In this document: positions 36,635 through 45,122 of the stretch, one piece after another
Layout: each line of letters opens with the position of its first letter
Position numbering within the stretch: the first letter of the stretch is position 1
Assembly: GCA_025370075.1 (NCBI GenBank)
Contig: CP073016.1
Location: 1,550,001-1,614,000 of the forward strand
Source of the DNA: Chryseotalea sp. WA131a
Lineage (GTDB): Bacteria; Bacteroidota; Bacteroidia; Cytophagales; Cyclobacteriaceae
Length of the DNA: 64,000 bases
Reading direction: 5' to 3'
Position numbers and translations under genes: made by a program
The notes under the pieces: generated by a model
What the model was told of the DNA's origin: nothing
Seen by the model: only the letters and a program-made list of their open reading frames with translations
Databases searched by the model: none

Positions 36635-39600
36635 TTGACTCCCTATAAAACAGTTGTTCTATTTGTTTTTCTATCGCTCATGGGATTGGCGGTAGTTTCG
36701 CAGTTTTCCATCGATCTGCAACCCAACTATAGCCTTCCCACGCTGACCATTTCATTCACGCTGCCCGATGCCTCACCCGAAACGGTTGAGCAGGAAGCAA
36801 CCGCTCCATTGGAAAATGTACTGTCTCAAATTACAAATATCAAAAAGATATATTCAGTTTCAGGATACAACCAAGGCACCATAGAAATCACTTTTGATAA
36901 ACAAGCGGATATAGATTTTAAAAAATTTGAAATTACTTCCTTGGTAAGGCAGATTTATCCAAAATTAAACCCCAAAATCAGTTACCCGCAGCTAGAGCAG
37001 AGAGCTCGGCAAGCAGAAGGCAAAAAGGTTCTTTTGCTCTATAGAATCAATGCTAAGGTAGCTCCATATCAGATAAAGAAAACTACCAATGATCTGTTTG
37101 TCAGTGAACTGGCTCAGTTGAAGGGCATCAAAGAGGTGCAAGTAACCGGTGCTGAAGATCTTCAAATTTCCATTGATTACGACCTGAATAAGCTTAGGCA
37201 GTTTGGAGTAAGCCCCGATATTATCTCGCGACAAATTTTACAAACCTTCGCTTCTTCTTTTCCGGGGCAAATTAAATTGGCCACGGGTCAAAGACTAGCA
37301 CTGAAGGTTGAGAATAAATTCTACGACTTAAAGCAACTGGGTGAAGTGCAAATACCAGCTGGCAATGAGTATGTGAAGTTAAGCTACCTAGCCAAGATTT
37401 ACGTGGAAGAAACAGCTCCCAATCAATATTTCCGCATCAATGGCCTCAATTCAGTCACACTTGGTATTTATGCTGACAATGAAATAAACAGGATAGCTAC
37501 TGCCTCACAAACAAAAGATAAAATTGAGGAACTAAAACAACACCTACCCAATGGGTTTCAACTACTGTTGGACTATGACGATACCGAATTCCTGCAAAAG
37601 GAAATGAACAAAAACTATCTTCGCTCGGGGCTGGCTCTCACTATACTTCTCGGTTTTATTTTAGTTGCTTATCGAAAATGGCAGCACCTTGTTATTTTAT
37701 CAACAGGTATTTTAACTACCCTTTGCCTCACCGCACTATCCGCATATCTCCTCGGCATCTCTATTCACCTGTACACGATTGCTGGCATTACCATTTCTTT
37801 TGGTATGATGGTGGACAACGCCATTGTGATGCTCGATCAGTTAGACCGTAAGAATAACCGAGCTGTATTCAAAGCCATACTGGGTGCCACACTTACCACG
37901 GTGATGGCCCTGCTATTGGTTTTATTACTGCCCGAAGAAGATCGGCAAAACCTCACAGAGTTTAGTCTTATCGTGGCACTTGCGCTTGGATGTTCCATTT
38001 TTGTGGCCACATTTTTTGTGCCTGCCGCTTATCGTTTGTTGTTTGGGAAGGCCGCAACGGTGAAAAAAAAACACTCCATCGGATCACTTCGAAAACAAGT
38101 ACTGATTTTTAGTCACTACTTTAAGTCAATCTCTTTTGCTGCACGGTATAAAAAAACAATGGCTCTGTTGCTCGTTTTATCCTTTGGCATTCCCTTATTT
38201 ATGCTGCCAGCAAAATGGGAAGGGCAGGAATGGTACAACCGAACCATTGGCAGCGATTATTACCAAGAAACCATTCGGCCTCACTCAGACAAATGGCTTG
38301 GGGGCGCACTGCGGTTGTTTGTGCGAAATGTGTATGAGCGATCGGGCTACCGCGATTCGGAAAAGACAAAGCTCTATGTGAACGCGACACTTCCGTATGG
38401 AAATACATTGGAGGATATGAACCGCGTGATCCTTGGCATGGAAAGCTATCTGCAAACGGTGAGCGGCATTGATAAATTTGTTTCGGCAGTCTACACAGGG
38501 CAGCACGGATCGATAATAATTCTATTTGAAGAAGAACAAGAAAAAGGAGCACTGCCATATCAACTGAAGAGTAGACTCATTGCCCGTTCGCTCGATTGGG
38601 GCGGAGTGGAATGGAATATTTACGGAGTAGGCCAAGGCTTTAGCAACAGCATGGGCGAATCGCTCCCTAATTTTAAAGTGCAACTGAAAGGATACAACTA
38701 TGCCGAGCTGGAGCGGCAAGCGCAACAATTGGCCGATGAACTTTTAAAACACAAGCGCATCCAAAAAGTAAATACCAATGAGCGTTTGAATTGGAATGAA
38801 AAATCTGCGGAGCAATTGGTACTTCACATCAGTTCAGTGCAACAGAATGGGTTACCTATCTCCACCGCCTCGGTGGCCGCTTCGCTCAAGGAAAAAGCGA
38901 ACTCGCGTGCACCCTCATTTCAATTGGCTTTGCAACAAAAAGAAATGCCCGTATACCTGCGCGCAAGCGATGGGGATTCGTTCTCTACGTTTGCCATCAT
39001 GGAAGATTACCTCCGTGCCGATAGCACCTACTACCGCCTTGCCAGCACGGCTACCTTGAACAAAGAGCGGACTACCAACGCCATACACAAAGAAGACAGG
39101 CAATACATACGCATGGTAGGGTTTGACTACTACGGTAGTTCCCTATTTGGAAACAAATACTTAGATGAGGTGCTCGCGCGCCAAAAACCATTACTGCCTG
39201 CAGGCTACAAGGCCGAAAAAATAAGTTGGCCTTTTTCATGGGCGAAAGCAAAGCGACAATATGGGCTACTGCTTTTGCTCATCCTTGGCATCTACATCAT
39301 CGGCACTATTTTGTTTGAGAGCTTTAAACAGCCGCTCTATATCGTTCTCGCTATCCCTATTTCATTTATAGGGTTGTTCCTCAGCTTTGCTGTTTTTGAT
39401 TTTTATTTTGACCAAGGTGGATATGCCGCTTTTATCTTGTTGGGTGGGCTGGTAGTGAACTCCGTTGTATTCATCTTAAATGATTTCAATCAGTTGAAAA
39501 GAAAAACTAACCGTGGGTTTGTTAAAGTAGTGACCGCTAAGATAAAACCGATTACCCTTACGCTTTTATCAACCTGCTTAGGGCTTGTTCCTTTTTTGAT

Positions 39601-39724
39601 TGGGGGGCAAAATGAAGTGTTTTGGTTTTCACTGGCAGTGGGGACGATTGGGGGACTGCTCTTATCACTGATTTTTATCGGCTTTATTTTGCCTATTTTA
39701 CTATCAAAAAAATCATCGGATTGA
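36635..39724 (+). CDS. RND efflux transporter permease subunit (first of two)
   Basis: A 1029-residue inner membrane RND permease. Layout: TM1 at the very N-terminus, a first large periplasmic loop (about 30-325), TM2-TM6, a second periplasmic loop (about 540-860) and TM8-TM12. TM4 carries GMMVDNAIVMLDQLDR, where AcrB has two adjacent Asp; here one is Asn. No ATG is available before the first membrane helix, so the TTG at 36635, 11 bp after purB, is the likely start. It uses the proton gradient to export compounds with an adaptor and a TolC channel. A second RND gene lies on the same strand 12 kb further; the two were probably adjacent before the cassette array entered. The stop codon overlaps the end of the convergent gene by 12 bp. 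Confidence 0.88.
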   Translation: MTPYKTVVLFVFLSLMGLAVVSQFSIDLQPNYSLPTLTISFTLPDASPETVEQEATAPLENVLSQITNIKKIYSVSGYNQGTIEITFDKQADIDFKKFEITSLVRQIYPKLNPKISYPQLEQRARQAEGKKVLLLYRINAKVAPYQIKKTTNDLFVSELAQLKGIKEVQVTGAEDLQISIDYDLNKLRQFGVSPDIISRQILQTFASSFPGQIKLATGQRLALKVENKFYDLKQLGEVQIPAGNEYVKLSYLAKIYVEETAPNQYFRINGLNSVTLGIYADNEINRIATASQTKDKIEELKQHLPNGFQLLLDYDDTEFLQKEMNKNYLRSGLALTILLGFILVAYRKWQHLVILSTGILTTLCLTALSAYLLGISIHLYTIAGITISFGMMVDNAIVMLDQLDRKNNRAVFKAILGATLTTVMALLLVLLLPEEDRQNLTEFSLIVALALGCSIFVATFFVPAAYRLLFGKAATVKKKHSIGSLRKQVLIFSHYFKSISFAARYKKTMALLLVLSFGIPLFMLPAKWEGQEWYNRTIGSDYYQETIRPHSDKWLGGALRLFVRNVYERSGYRDSEKTKLYVNATLPYGNTLEDMNRVILGMESYLQTVSGIDKFVSAVYTGQHGSIIILFEEEQEKGALPYQLKSRLIARSLDWGGVEWNIYGVGQGFSNSMGESLPNFKVQLKGYNYAELERQAQQLADELLKHKRIQKVNTNERLNWNEKSAEQLVLHISSVQQNGLPISTASVAASLKEKANSRAPSFQLALQQKEMPVYLRASDGDSFSTFAIMEDYLRADSTYYRLASTATLNKERTTNAIHKEDRQYIRMVGFDYYGSSLFGNKYLDEVLARQKPLLPAGYKAEKISWPFSWAKAKRQYGLLLLLILGIYIIGTILFESFKQPLYIVLAIPISFIGLFLSFAVFDFYFDQGGYAAFILLGGLVVNSVVFILNDFNQLKRKTNRGFVKVVTAKIKPITLTLLSTCLGLVPFLIGGQNEVFWFSLAVGTIGGLLLSLIFIGFILPILLSKKSSD

Positions 39725-40075
39725 CCTCGTGTCGTATTGGAATTCAAAGCGATCAAAAGAATTTTTATCAAAACTCAATATACCTTTTTGTTTTGGTAAG
39801 AACATGATAAAGTGGCCAAACTCATTAGGCACTGTGCCAATACGATCTAACGGAATTCCGATGTTCATGTTAAAAATAGGCACACTGGACTTTCGTTCTG
39901 TTAGAAGACCATGAATAAAAGTACTATCGTTTCTATGTACGAATTTATACCTAACGATAGTTTTTGAACTTTTATGAAGGTGGGTATATGCCGAATCCTC
40001 TTGACCTAAAAGATCTGTTGTCAATAGCCCTTCTATGCTAATTAAAAACAATAATCTCATCAATCCAGTGTGCAT
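39713..40075 (-). CDS. Exported carboxypeptidase-regulatory-like protein (cassette A, fourth gene)
   Basis: A 120-residue protein with an N-terminal signal peptide (M6 at 40060 is an equally good start; cleavage probably near LLGQ). The mature part resembles a single CarboxypepD_reg-like beta domain: FIHGLLTERKSSVPIFNMNI, IGTVPNEFGHFIMFLPKQ and GILSFDKNSFDRFEF match the G.l.d....p...v.i....GT..n..G.F.l.lp....l.fs pattern. Such domains occur in SusC proteins and as stand-alone exported units. It is the last gene of cassette A, 18 bp after the CxxC lipoprotein gene, and overlaps the RND stop codon convergently by 12 bp. Its function is unknown. Confidence 0.7.
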   Translation of the reverse strand: MHTGLMRLLFLISIEGLLTTDLLGQEDSAYTHLHKSSKTIVRYKFVHRNDSTFIHGLLTERKSSVPIFNMNIGIPLDRIGTVPNEFGHFIMFLPKQKGILSFDKNSFDRFEFQYDTRSIR

Positions 40076-40093
40076 ATTTGTAAATTTAGCTGA

Positions 40094-40531
40094 TTACAGT
40101 GCTTCCCAAATGCCTTTATTATTCAAATCAGCAATGATGACTTCTTCAATCTCACAATGATTTGTCTTTAAAACTACAGGATACTCGCTAGAAAGTCCAT
40201 ACTTTCTTGATAGCTTGAGAGTGTCAAGATGTATCTTTGATTCATTCATATATCCATTTAGCAAAAATCTCACCCGCTTTTTATCACCAATTTCAACAAA
40301 AACAAAAACGTGATTGTTGCTGTTACCATGTAACTTCAAAAAATCAATAGCTGCCGAAATGCAACTTCCACACCCCGTTGATGGAATCATAACAACATTT
40401 TTGCCGCAATAATCAATATTCAATTGACGACAAAATTCCAGCGCACCTAGCTCCTTTTTGTCTTTGAACTTACAACCCGCAATCAATGAAAGAAACAAAA
40501 ATAAAAAAAATATTTCTCTAGCTCGTGGCAT
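40094..40531 (-). CDS. CxxC thioredoxin-like lipoprotein (cassette A)
   Basis: A 145-residue lipoprotein (lipobox Leu-Ile-Ala-Gly-Cys). A predicted strand VVMIPSTG runs into CGSC at about residues 53-58, followed by a helix (ISAAIDFLKLHGN). HVFVFVEIGDKKRVRFLL and a late YPVVLKTN segment come next. This is the order beta-CxxC-helix-beta seen in thioredoxin-fold proteins, with a Tyr-Pro near the place of the cis-proline. It probably sits outside the inner membrane and could reduce or isomerise cysteines, perhaps of the cassette peptide. Its ATG overlaps the propeller stop by 1 bp (TAATG). Counterparts occur at 43097, 47066 and 49884. Confidence 0.75.
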   Translation of the reverse strand: MPRAREIFFLFLFLSLIAGCKFKDKKELGALEFCRQLNIDYCGKNVVMIPSTGCGSCISAAIDFLKLHGNSNNHVFVFVEIGDKKRVRFLLNGYMNESKIHLDTLKLSRKYGLSSEYPVVLKTNHCEIEEVIIADLNNKGIWEAL

Positions 40532-41676
40532 TACTTTTTTCTTGGACGGAATACATCAAAAGTTAAGTTATCTTCATCTAAGGAATACTTTTTCTGATTG
40601 AAGATATGTAGTCCTTCGTGCGTTAAAAATATTGAGGACATATCATATTCTCCACTTTGCAACGACCATTCTCCTACTTTCAAAAAATTTTTATTCAGTA
40701 TTATTAAAGAAGGATTATGTTGGGTGTCGGCTGGGGATTCATACTCTTTATTTATTGGATTGAACCCAACTCGATAAAATAGTTTACTCCACCGATCATA
40801 AAAAATACCAGAATAAGACCCCTGATTTGCGGCATGTTTATAAATTTTCTCATTGTCTTCAAAGTACCTGCTTGCTAAAGGTTTTAACTTTCTGAATTTG
40901 GAAGACCCAGCAAAATATTTTCTAATGCTATCATCAGCTTGTCTTACATATACGTAGTCATCATTGGGAAAAGAGAATATGAGATTATCTCCCTCCGCGT
41001 CAAAGCTCGATTTTATTCTCATGTAATTGTGATAGCCCCAAAAACCACGGTCATACTCTTTTGATAAATTAAAACGAGATATTAAGTGCCCATTACTCAG
41101 ATTCAAAATCAAGTCAGAAAAATCAGATGAATTGACGGCCTGTTGAGAAACTGGATACCCAGTTAAATACATCAATCCATTTTTAATATGAGTAGAATAG
41201 GTTGTCCCCATCATGGCATAAACTTTATCATTAGCCAAGTTGAATTTCTTCTTTAGGCGAGCTGCACTATCGACCATAAATATTCTTTGCTCTAAGATCG
41301 CTATTAAAAAAATCGAATCAAAGTTATGGAAATACATTCCTCTAATACCTTCTCCAACACCATTTGGGCCTTCAATTGGAAATGAAATTTTTTTTAGCAA
41401 TTTACGCGTTTGTAAATCAAAGATGGAAGCACTACTTTGAAAAGTATGATAAATAATGAAGTATTTTGGATTTACTCTTGGGTAAGTAGTAATAGAAGAG
41501 ATGGAAGAATTAGTAGAGGTGTCGATATGAAATTTCACTTCTTTAACTATTGCTAAATCTAAGGAATCTAGAATAGGGATACTTTTGGTTTCATTTACGC
41601 GCTCTGAACAACCTAGAAAAGAAACAAACATTACTGCGGCAATCCAAGAAAAAAATCTAAAATTTAACAGTGACAT
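40531..41676 (-). CDS. Propeller-like lipoprotein, DUF4221-like (cassette A)
   Basis: A 381-residue lipoprotein (lipobox Phe-Leu-Gly-Cys). It is homologous along its length to the proteins at 43561, 45460 and 50318. Shared landmarks are a strand followed by EGPNGVG (residue about 100), a WGYHNYM-type segment in the middle (about 200), an YFAGSSKF motif (about 245) and FYDRWSKLFYRVGF (about 290). The repeated short beta strands suggest a six-bladed propeller, and the family resembles DUF4221-type Bacteroidota lipoproteins; I recall this from memory only. No catalytic residues are recognised. It follows the peptide gene by 165 bp containing a terminator and overlaps the CxxC gene by 1 bp. Confidence 0.75.
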   Translation of the reverse strand: MSLLNFRFFSWIAAVMFVSFLGCSERVNETKSIPILDSLDLAIVKEVKFHIDTSTNSSISSITTYPRVNPKYFIIYHTFQSSASIFDLQTRKLLKKISFPIEGPNGVGEGIRGMYFHNFDSIFLIAILEQRIFMVDSAARLKKKFNLANDKVYAMMGTTYSTHIKNGLMYLTGYPVSQQAVNSSDFSDLILNLSNGHLISRFNLSKEYDRGFWGYHNYMRIKSSFDAEGDNLIFSFPNDDYVYVRQADDSIRKYFAGSSKFRKLKPLASRYFEDNEKIYKHAANQGSYSGIFYDRWSKLFYRVGFNPINKEYESPADTQHNPSLIILNKNFLKVGEWSLQSGEYDMSSIFLTHEGLHIFNQKKYSLDEDNLTFDVFRPRKK

Positions 41677-41782
41677 AAAACAACAAGGAATAGGTTAAAC
41701 TTAAAGTAACATTGGAAAACTCTTGTTATTCAAAATGCATACTAAATATTTTATATGCAGATTCAACAACCAGTATCAATAT

Positions 41783-41824
41783 AAAAAAATGAGTGCAAAT
41801 TCGAATTTTCGATTTTGCACTCAC
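41783..41824 (-). terminator. Intrinsic terminator after peptide gene A
   Basis: On the minus strand a perfect 9 bp stem (GAGTGCAAA / TTTGCACTC, 41822-41814 and 41799-41791) with further internal pairing is followed by ATTTTTTT. It lies 18 bp after the peptide stop and 107 bp before the propeller start, so most transcripts should carry only the peptide gene. Confidence 0.85.
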
Positions 41825-41841
41825 TTAAGTTGTTTTGGTGG

Positions 41842-42027
41842 CTAAAGCTTTCCATCCCCATCACAAGTATATCCCCCTGGTAAACACATATACCTGCCTT
41901 CGTATGTGCAGTGTCCATAATTTGGCCTATCAGGAGTTTTTCTATCAACACAATAACCATAGGCAAAAGTTGATAATCCAATCATCGCAAAAAGGAGCAC
42001 AACAGCTAAATAAGGTCTCAATTTCAT
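41842..42027 (-). CDS. Short secreted Cys-containing peptide (cassette A)
   Basis: A 61-residue protein: signal peptide (MKLRPYLAVVLLFAMIGLST, cleavage probably near FAYG) and a mature part of about 37 residues with four Cys (26, 40, 48, 55), many Gly/Tyr and a charged end. I chose the ATG at 42027 because it starts directly before the signal peptide; an in-frame ATG at 42063 would add 12 residues upstream. It shares position, leader and signal style with the peptides at 44767, 46650, 48812 and 51549, but its mature part shows no shared motif. It may be a secreted toxin, signal or structural peptide; no function is recognised. Confidence 0.75.
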   Translation of the reverse strand: MKLRPYLAVVLLFAMIGLSTFAYGYCVDRKTPDRPNYGHCTYEGRYMCLPGGYTCDGDGKL

Positions 42028-42199
42028 AAAATTTTTGGTTTTAGTTACTGCCATTTTAGACATTGAAATAAAACTAAACCTATTTTTTTTTTTTTTGCAA
42101 AATTTTTTAGGGTAAATATTTTTGGTTTTTGGTGAAAGGCACTTTTCACAGCCAAATTGAAGATTAATATGATCTCCATTTTATGAGTGCGTTCGCACC
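42028..42199 (-). promoter_or_regulatory. Conserved divergent leader A, with T14 tract
   Basis: This 172 bp intergenic block matches leaders B, D and E along its whole length. Next to the peptide ATG it has AAAATTTTTGG, a weak 4 bp hairpin (TGTC/GGCA on the minus strand) and AAACTAAACC. A run of 14 T (42083-42096), TTTTGCAAAA and a TAAATATT segment follow. The RND-side promoter is decayed: TGCGTTCG where D and E have TACCTTCG. It is the most diverged of the RND-linked copies. Confidence 0.7.
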
Positions 42200-42268
42200 A
42201 TGCTGCACTATCTGTTATAACGCCCCATTGCCGTAAGCATGACACCACTCACGTCTTTTACACTCAAC
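42200..42268 (+). pseudogene. Decayed 5' remnant of the RND permease gene (A)
   Basis: Matches the first about 69 bp of the intact RND gene at 51889 with several substitutions. Codon 7, CAA in the intact gene, is TAA here. Homology fades at about 42268, 24 bp before the stop of the kinase gene of the next cassette. It is the shortest and most degraded of three such remnants. Confidence 0.75.
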
Positions 42269-42291
42269 GAATTTTCAAAATTTTTGTGGTC

Positions 42292-43110
42292 TTAACGGGT
42301 AATAAAGAGATATTCAAACTGCGCGATGATCTTCTTTGAATCCGTTATTCTTATAGCCACATCTTTGCCTAAGAGCAAATCGGTCAACGCAATTTGACGA
42401 GACGATAAGGTACCTTTGTTGTAGGTACCGCCCAAAATTCTTTCTTTGAGCATATCCAGGCCACCAACATCCAAACGTGAGCCGAATGGCAAAAGGCCCT
42501 TGGTGAATAATTCATACAGCACGCAACCTAAGGACCAAAAATCGCTGCCTTCATTTAGAGGCTTCATCAAAAAAACTTCTGGGGCACTGTACTCGGGCGT
42601 GCCAATAAAGTGTGTCGGCTTTTGCCCTTGTTCGCCTACCATGTCCATATCGGTAAGTTTTGCACATAATCCACGCCCCTCATTGCACAAAAAAATATTA
42701 CTGCATTTAATATCTCGATGAACCAGATTTAGGCCGTGGAGAAAGTCAAAGCCCGCGAGAATCTCTGATACGATTTCCTTAAAAAAAGCTTCGTTTTCAA
42801 ACTTAGCATAATGATGGCTAATTGGTGCACCTGCCAGATATTCATTTACTATAACAAGATACTCCCGGTTCCCATCACCTAGATCAATCACTTCATTCAA
42901 GCAGCTGAGGCAACGTAACAAATTGGGGTGTTTAATAAGATTCCACTTTCCCTTAAAAGTTTCTGAATGAAGCCCGCTTAGGTTTTCATCAATAAACTTG
43001 ACTGTCACCCACAGGCCAGTTTTTTTATCCTTTGCTTTGTAAAGTTTGGAGTATCTCCCTTTTTTTAACCCCTGCTCCGGCCTTAGTTCGTACCTATTAC
43101 CAACTATCAT
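42292..43110 (-). CDS. Hanks-type protein kinase with altered DFG motif (cassette B, fourth gene)
   Basis: About 272 residues from the ATG at 43110; an upstream ATG at 43146 would overlap the previous gene by 50 bp. Kinase landmarks: a glycine-loop region KKGRYSKLYKAKD, VTVKF with the ATP-binding Lys, the catalytic loop VHRDIKCSNIF (HRDxKxxN intact), and LTDMDMVG where DFG is expected (Asp kept, Phe-Gly changed to Met-Asp). GTPEYSAPE and DFWSLGCVLYELF follow. There is no signal peptide or membrane helix, so it is cytosolic, unlike the other cassette proteins. The catalytic Asp, Lys and Asn are present, so it is probably active. It overlaps the CxxC gene by 14 bp and is the last gene of cassette B. 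Its target is unknown. Confidence 0.88.
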   Translation of the reverse strand: MIVGNRYELRPEQGLKKGRYSKLYKAKDKKTGLWVTVKFIDENLSGLHSETFKGKWNLIKHPNLLRCLSCLNEVIDLGDGNREYLVIVNEYLAGAPISHHYAKFENEAFFKEIVSEILAGFDFLHGLNLVHRDIKCSNIFLCNEGRGLCAKLTDMDMVGEQGQKPTHFIGTPEYSAPEVFLMKPLNEGSDFWSLGCVLYELFTKGLLPFGSRLDVGGLDMLKERILGGTYNKGTLSSRQIALTDLLLGKDVAIRITDSKKIIAQFEYLFITR

Positions 43111-43564
43111 GTTTGATATGTTCCATGCTTTCGGCAAAATTTTCAAGGTCTAAATCATAGCGGCAAACAATCCTTTTATCTTTTACCCTAAAAACTACCG
43201 GTGCGTGGTCTACCAATCTGTTCTTGATCATTACGTCCCGAGTATCAATAACAGCACCAGATACCGGAATACTGTGACTGCTAAGCAAGCCCCGCGCAAT
43301 AACCGGGTCATTGGCACAAAAAACCACCAGCCATGTTGAAGTTACTATTTGTTTGTAGTGCGAAAGTATCTGTGACGTGCACCCACCACATCCTTGCAAG
43401 GTAACTACCAACACATGGGTGGTCGTGGCCGTTAATCCTTCCTTTCCTAACGTCTTTAATGCTTTTGAAAGTGCCTCGTCTTGTTCCTCAAAATTTCGCT
43501 GTTGCAAATGGCTGCAAGATACGAGTAGCAGGACAAGGAGGCAGCAGTAGCATACTCGTTTCAT
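43097..43564 (-). CDS. CxxC thioredoxin-like lipoprotein (cassette B)
   Basis: A 155-residue lipoprotein with a Cys-rich signal (lipobox Leu-Leu-Val-Ser-Cys). The redox site VVTLQGCGGCTSQIL is at about residues 50-63, preceded by a beta strand and followed by a helix, then WLVVFCANDPVIARGLL and a late HAPVVFRVKDKRIV strand. This is the same fold order as in the cassette A, D and E counterparts. It is likely an envelope thiol-disulfide protein. Its start overlaps the propeller stop by 4 bp (ATGA), and its stop overlaps the kinase gene. Confidence 0.75.
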   Translation of the reverse strand: MKRVCYCCLLVLLLVSCSHLQQRNFEEQDEALSKALKTLGKEGLTATTTHVLVVTLQGCGGCTSQILSHYKQIVTSTWLVVFCANDPVIARGLLSSHSIPVSGAVIDTRDVMIKNRLVDHAPVVFRVKDKRIVCRYDLDLENFAESMEHIKHDSW

Positions 43565-44718
43565 TCTTCTTGGGGAACTAATTTGAAAACCGAAAACTTT
43601 AGTTTGTTCTCCTCAATATCGGGGTTGTTAGGGTTGGAGTTGCAGATCAGAAGACCCTCTTCGGTCACAATCCAGTTCCTAAAGTCATAGAGATTTTCTT
43701 CCAACAGTGTTTCGCCCACTTTCTTAAAATTCTTGTCAAGGATGATAACGCTGATTGGTTTGTTCCAAAGAGTGTTACGCTCATTTTTACTGTTCAACTC
43801 AGGCAACTTCAACCAAGTACTTCGATAGTAAACCTTTCTATAGGGATCGTAAAGAATATTTTTAAAACCATCGGTAACCACATCGCCAGCTTCGGAGCCA
43901 TCAGAAAATTTTTTATCCCAAGGTTGCGTTTTATTAAAATACCTACTCCCTGCAAAATGCTTTTTTTTAAGGCTACCATAATCAGTCTCATATAAATATG
44001 GATCAGCTCCGAATGAATAAAGTATCGTGTGCTGAGGTGTGTAAGTTTGCGAAACAGCAACGATTACGAATAGACCCCAATAGCCACCGTTTTGGTAAAC
44101 ATCTGGATAGTTTCCTAAAAGGCTAGTTGTTGTATCCTTAAGATCGAGCGTTAAGACAGGCTTATTTTTCTCATATGGCTTCGATTCAGGGTACGCCACA
44201 AAATAAAACTTGTTATCGCGCAAGATTGGCGGTGTTGAAGTATAGATTGCAGGCATTGACCAATCATTTACATTTCTTCCGTTTATAAGCTTATATCGCT
44301 TCAAGACGGTTCCTCTACCACTGATCAAAATATATTGATATGACTTTGAGCTCATGACATAGATAGAATCCATCGTTTTCACATAGAAGCCCCTTATGTT
44401 GCCTACCCCGTCCGGCCCTTCTTTTTTCAAGGCTATTTCTTTGAACAAAACACCGGTATTGTAATCATAAAACTGAATGGTTGATTTTATCCTGTTTTCA
44501 TAAAGCAAATATTGCTTACCATTGATGCCGTCCTTATAAACGGACATGAACAGGGTTTGATAACTAGTGGCTGAGTCAAGAGCAAAGATTTTCGTAGATG
44601 CCTTAACTAAGTGTACGGAATCAATTTCACTTACTGTGATTTGTTTCTCATTATTTTTTGAAGAACACGCAAATGCTAAAATACTCAGGTAGAAGACGGA
44701 GAGGTTGACGATTTTCAT
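43561..44718 (-). CDS. Propeller-like lipoprotein, DUF4221-like (cassette B)
   Basis: About 385 residues from the ATG at 44718, which places the lipobox (Leu-Ala-Phe-Ala-Cys) correctly; an earlier in-frame start at 44760 would overlap the end of the peptide gene region and is rejected. It is a homologue of the cassette A and E propeller proteins, with EGPDGVG, DSIYVMSSKSYQYILIS, GYWGLFVIVAVSQTYT, HFAGSRYFNK and YDPYRKVYYRSTW. It is presumably a beta-propeller at the outer membrane. A binding or immunity role toward the cassette peptide is only a hypothesis. It is translationally coupled to the CxxC gene. Confidence 0.75.
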   Translation of the reverse strand: MKIVNLSVFYLSILAFACSSKNNEKQITVSEIDSVHLVKASTKIFALDSATSYQTLFMSVYKDGINGKQYLLYENRIKSTIQFYDYNTGVLFKEIALKKEGPDGVGNIRGFYVKTMDSIYVMSSKSYQYILISGRGTVLKRYKLINGRNVNDWSMPAIYTSTPPILRDNKFYFVAYPESKPYEKNKPVLTLDLKDTTTSLLGNYPDVYQNGGYWGLFVIVAVSQTYTPQHTILYSFGADPYLYETDYGSLKKKHFAGSRYFNKTQPWDKKFSDGSEAGDVVTDGFKNILYDPYRKVYYRSTWLKLPELNSKNERNTLWNKPISVIILDKNFKKVGETLLEENLYDFRNWIVTEEGLLICNSNPNNPDIEENKLKFSVFKLVPQEE

Positions 44719-44735
44719 GCCAAACGGAAAGTAAA

Positions 44736-44760
44736 TTGGCTCTTGGATACCAAGTGCCAA
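44736..44760 (-). terminator. Attenuator/terminator-like hairpin after peptide gene B
   Basis: On the minus strand TTGGCACTTGG-TAT-CCAAGAGCCAA forms an 11 bp stem with one A-A mismatch, followed by TTTACTTTCC. It begins 7 bp after the peptide stop and ends 18 bp before the propeller ATG. The T-tract is weaker than in the other cassettes, so read-through may be higher. Confidence 0.6.
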
Positions 44761-44766
44761 TCAAAA

Positions 44767-44952
44767 TCATTGAAAACTTATAACTATGGTATCTAAACAA
44801 TCGGTGGGACATCCAACACAGTCCCCAGCTGAAGCGGACCAAGTATCTTCTACACCACCCTGCGCCTGCGCTTTTTGAGTTGTTGACGTAACAACACCCA
44901 GAGTCGCGATAGCTGCGATCAAAACCATGAAATAATTTTTAACCTTTTTCAT
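44767..44952 (-). CDS. Short secreted Cys-containing peptide (cassette B)
   Basis: A 61-residue protein with a signal peptide (MKKVKNYFMVLIAAIATLGV, cleavage probably after KAQAQ). The mature part of about 30 residues contains GDCVGCPTDCLDTIVISF near its C-terminus. The CVGC-x2-DCLD motif recurs in the cassette E peptide, and a DCxxGCLD variant is in cassette D. Three Cys (45, 48, 52) could form a disulfide, bind metal, or be modified. The gene is preceded by the conserved leader and followed at once by a hairpin. It is a candidate secreted signal or antimicrobial peptide; no homologue is recognised. Confidence 0.78.
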   Translation of the reverse strand: MKKVKNYFMVLIAAIATLGVVTSTTQKAQAQGGVEDTWSASAGDCVGCPTDCLDTIVISFQ

Positions 44953-45122
44953 AAATTTTTTGTTTCATCCTGCTCAACTTTTGAACATTGAGATAAAACT
45001 AAACCTATTTTTTTTTTTTGCAAAATTTTTCGTGATAAATATTTTCCGTTTTCGATGAAATGATGTTTCCCGAGTCTATTTGAAGATTAACATGACCGTT
45101 ATTTTATCAATACCTTCGCACA
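44953..45122 (-). promoter_or_regulatory. Conserved divergent leader B, with T12 tract
   Basis: A 170 bp block homologous to leaders A, D and E. The minus strand has a GTTCAA-AAG-TTGAGC hairpin (44986-44972) where D and E have TGCCC/GGGCA. A T12 run lies at 45008-45019, followed by TTTTGCAAAA. The plus strand ends with TACCTTCG (-7 type) just before the RND-fragment ATG. An ATG at the hairpin opens only a four-codon frame (MFKS, stop). Confidence 0.7.
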
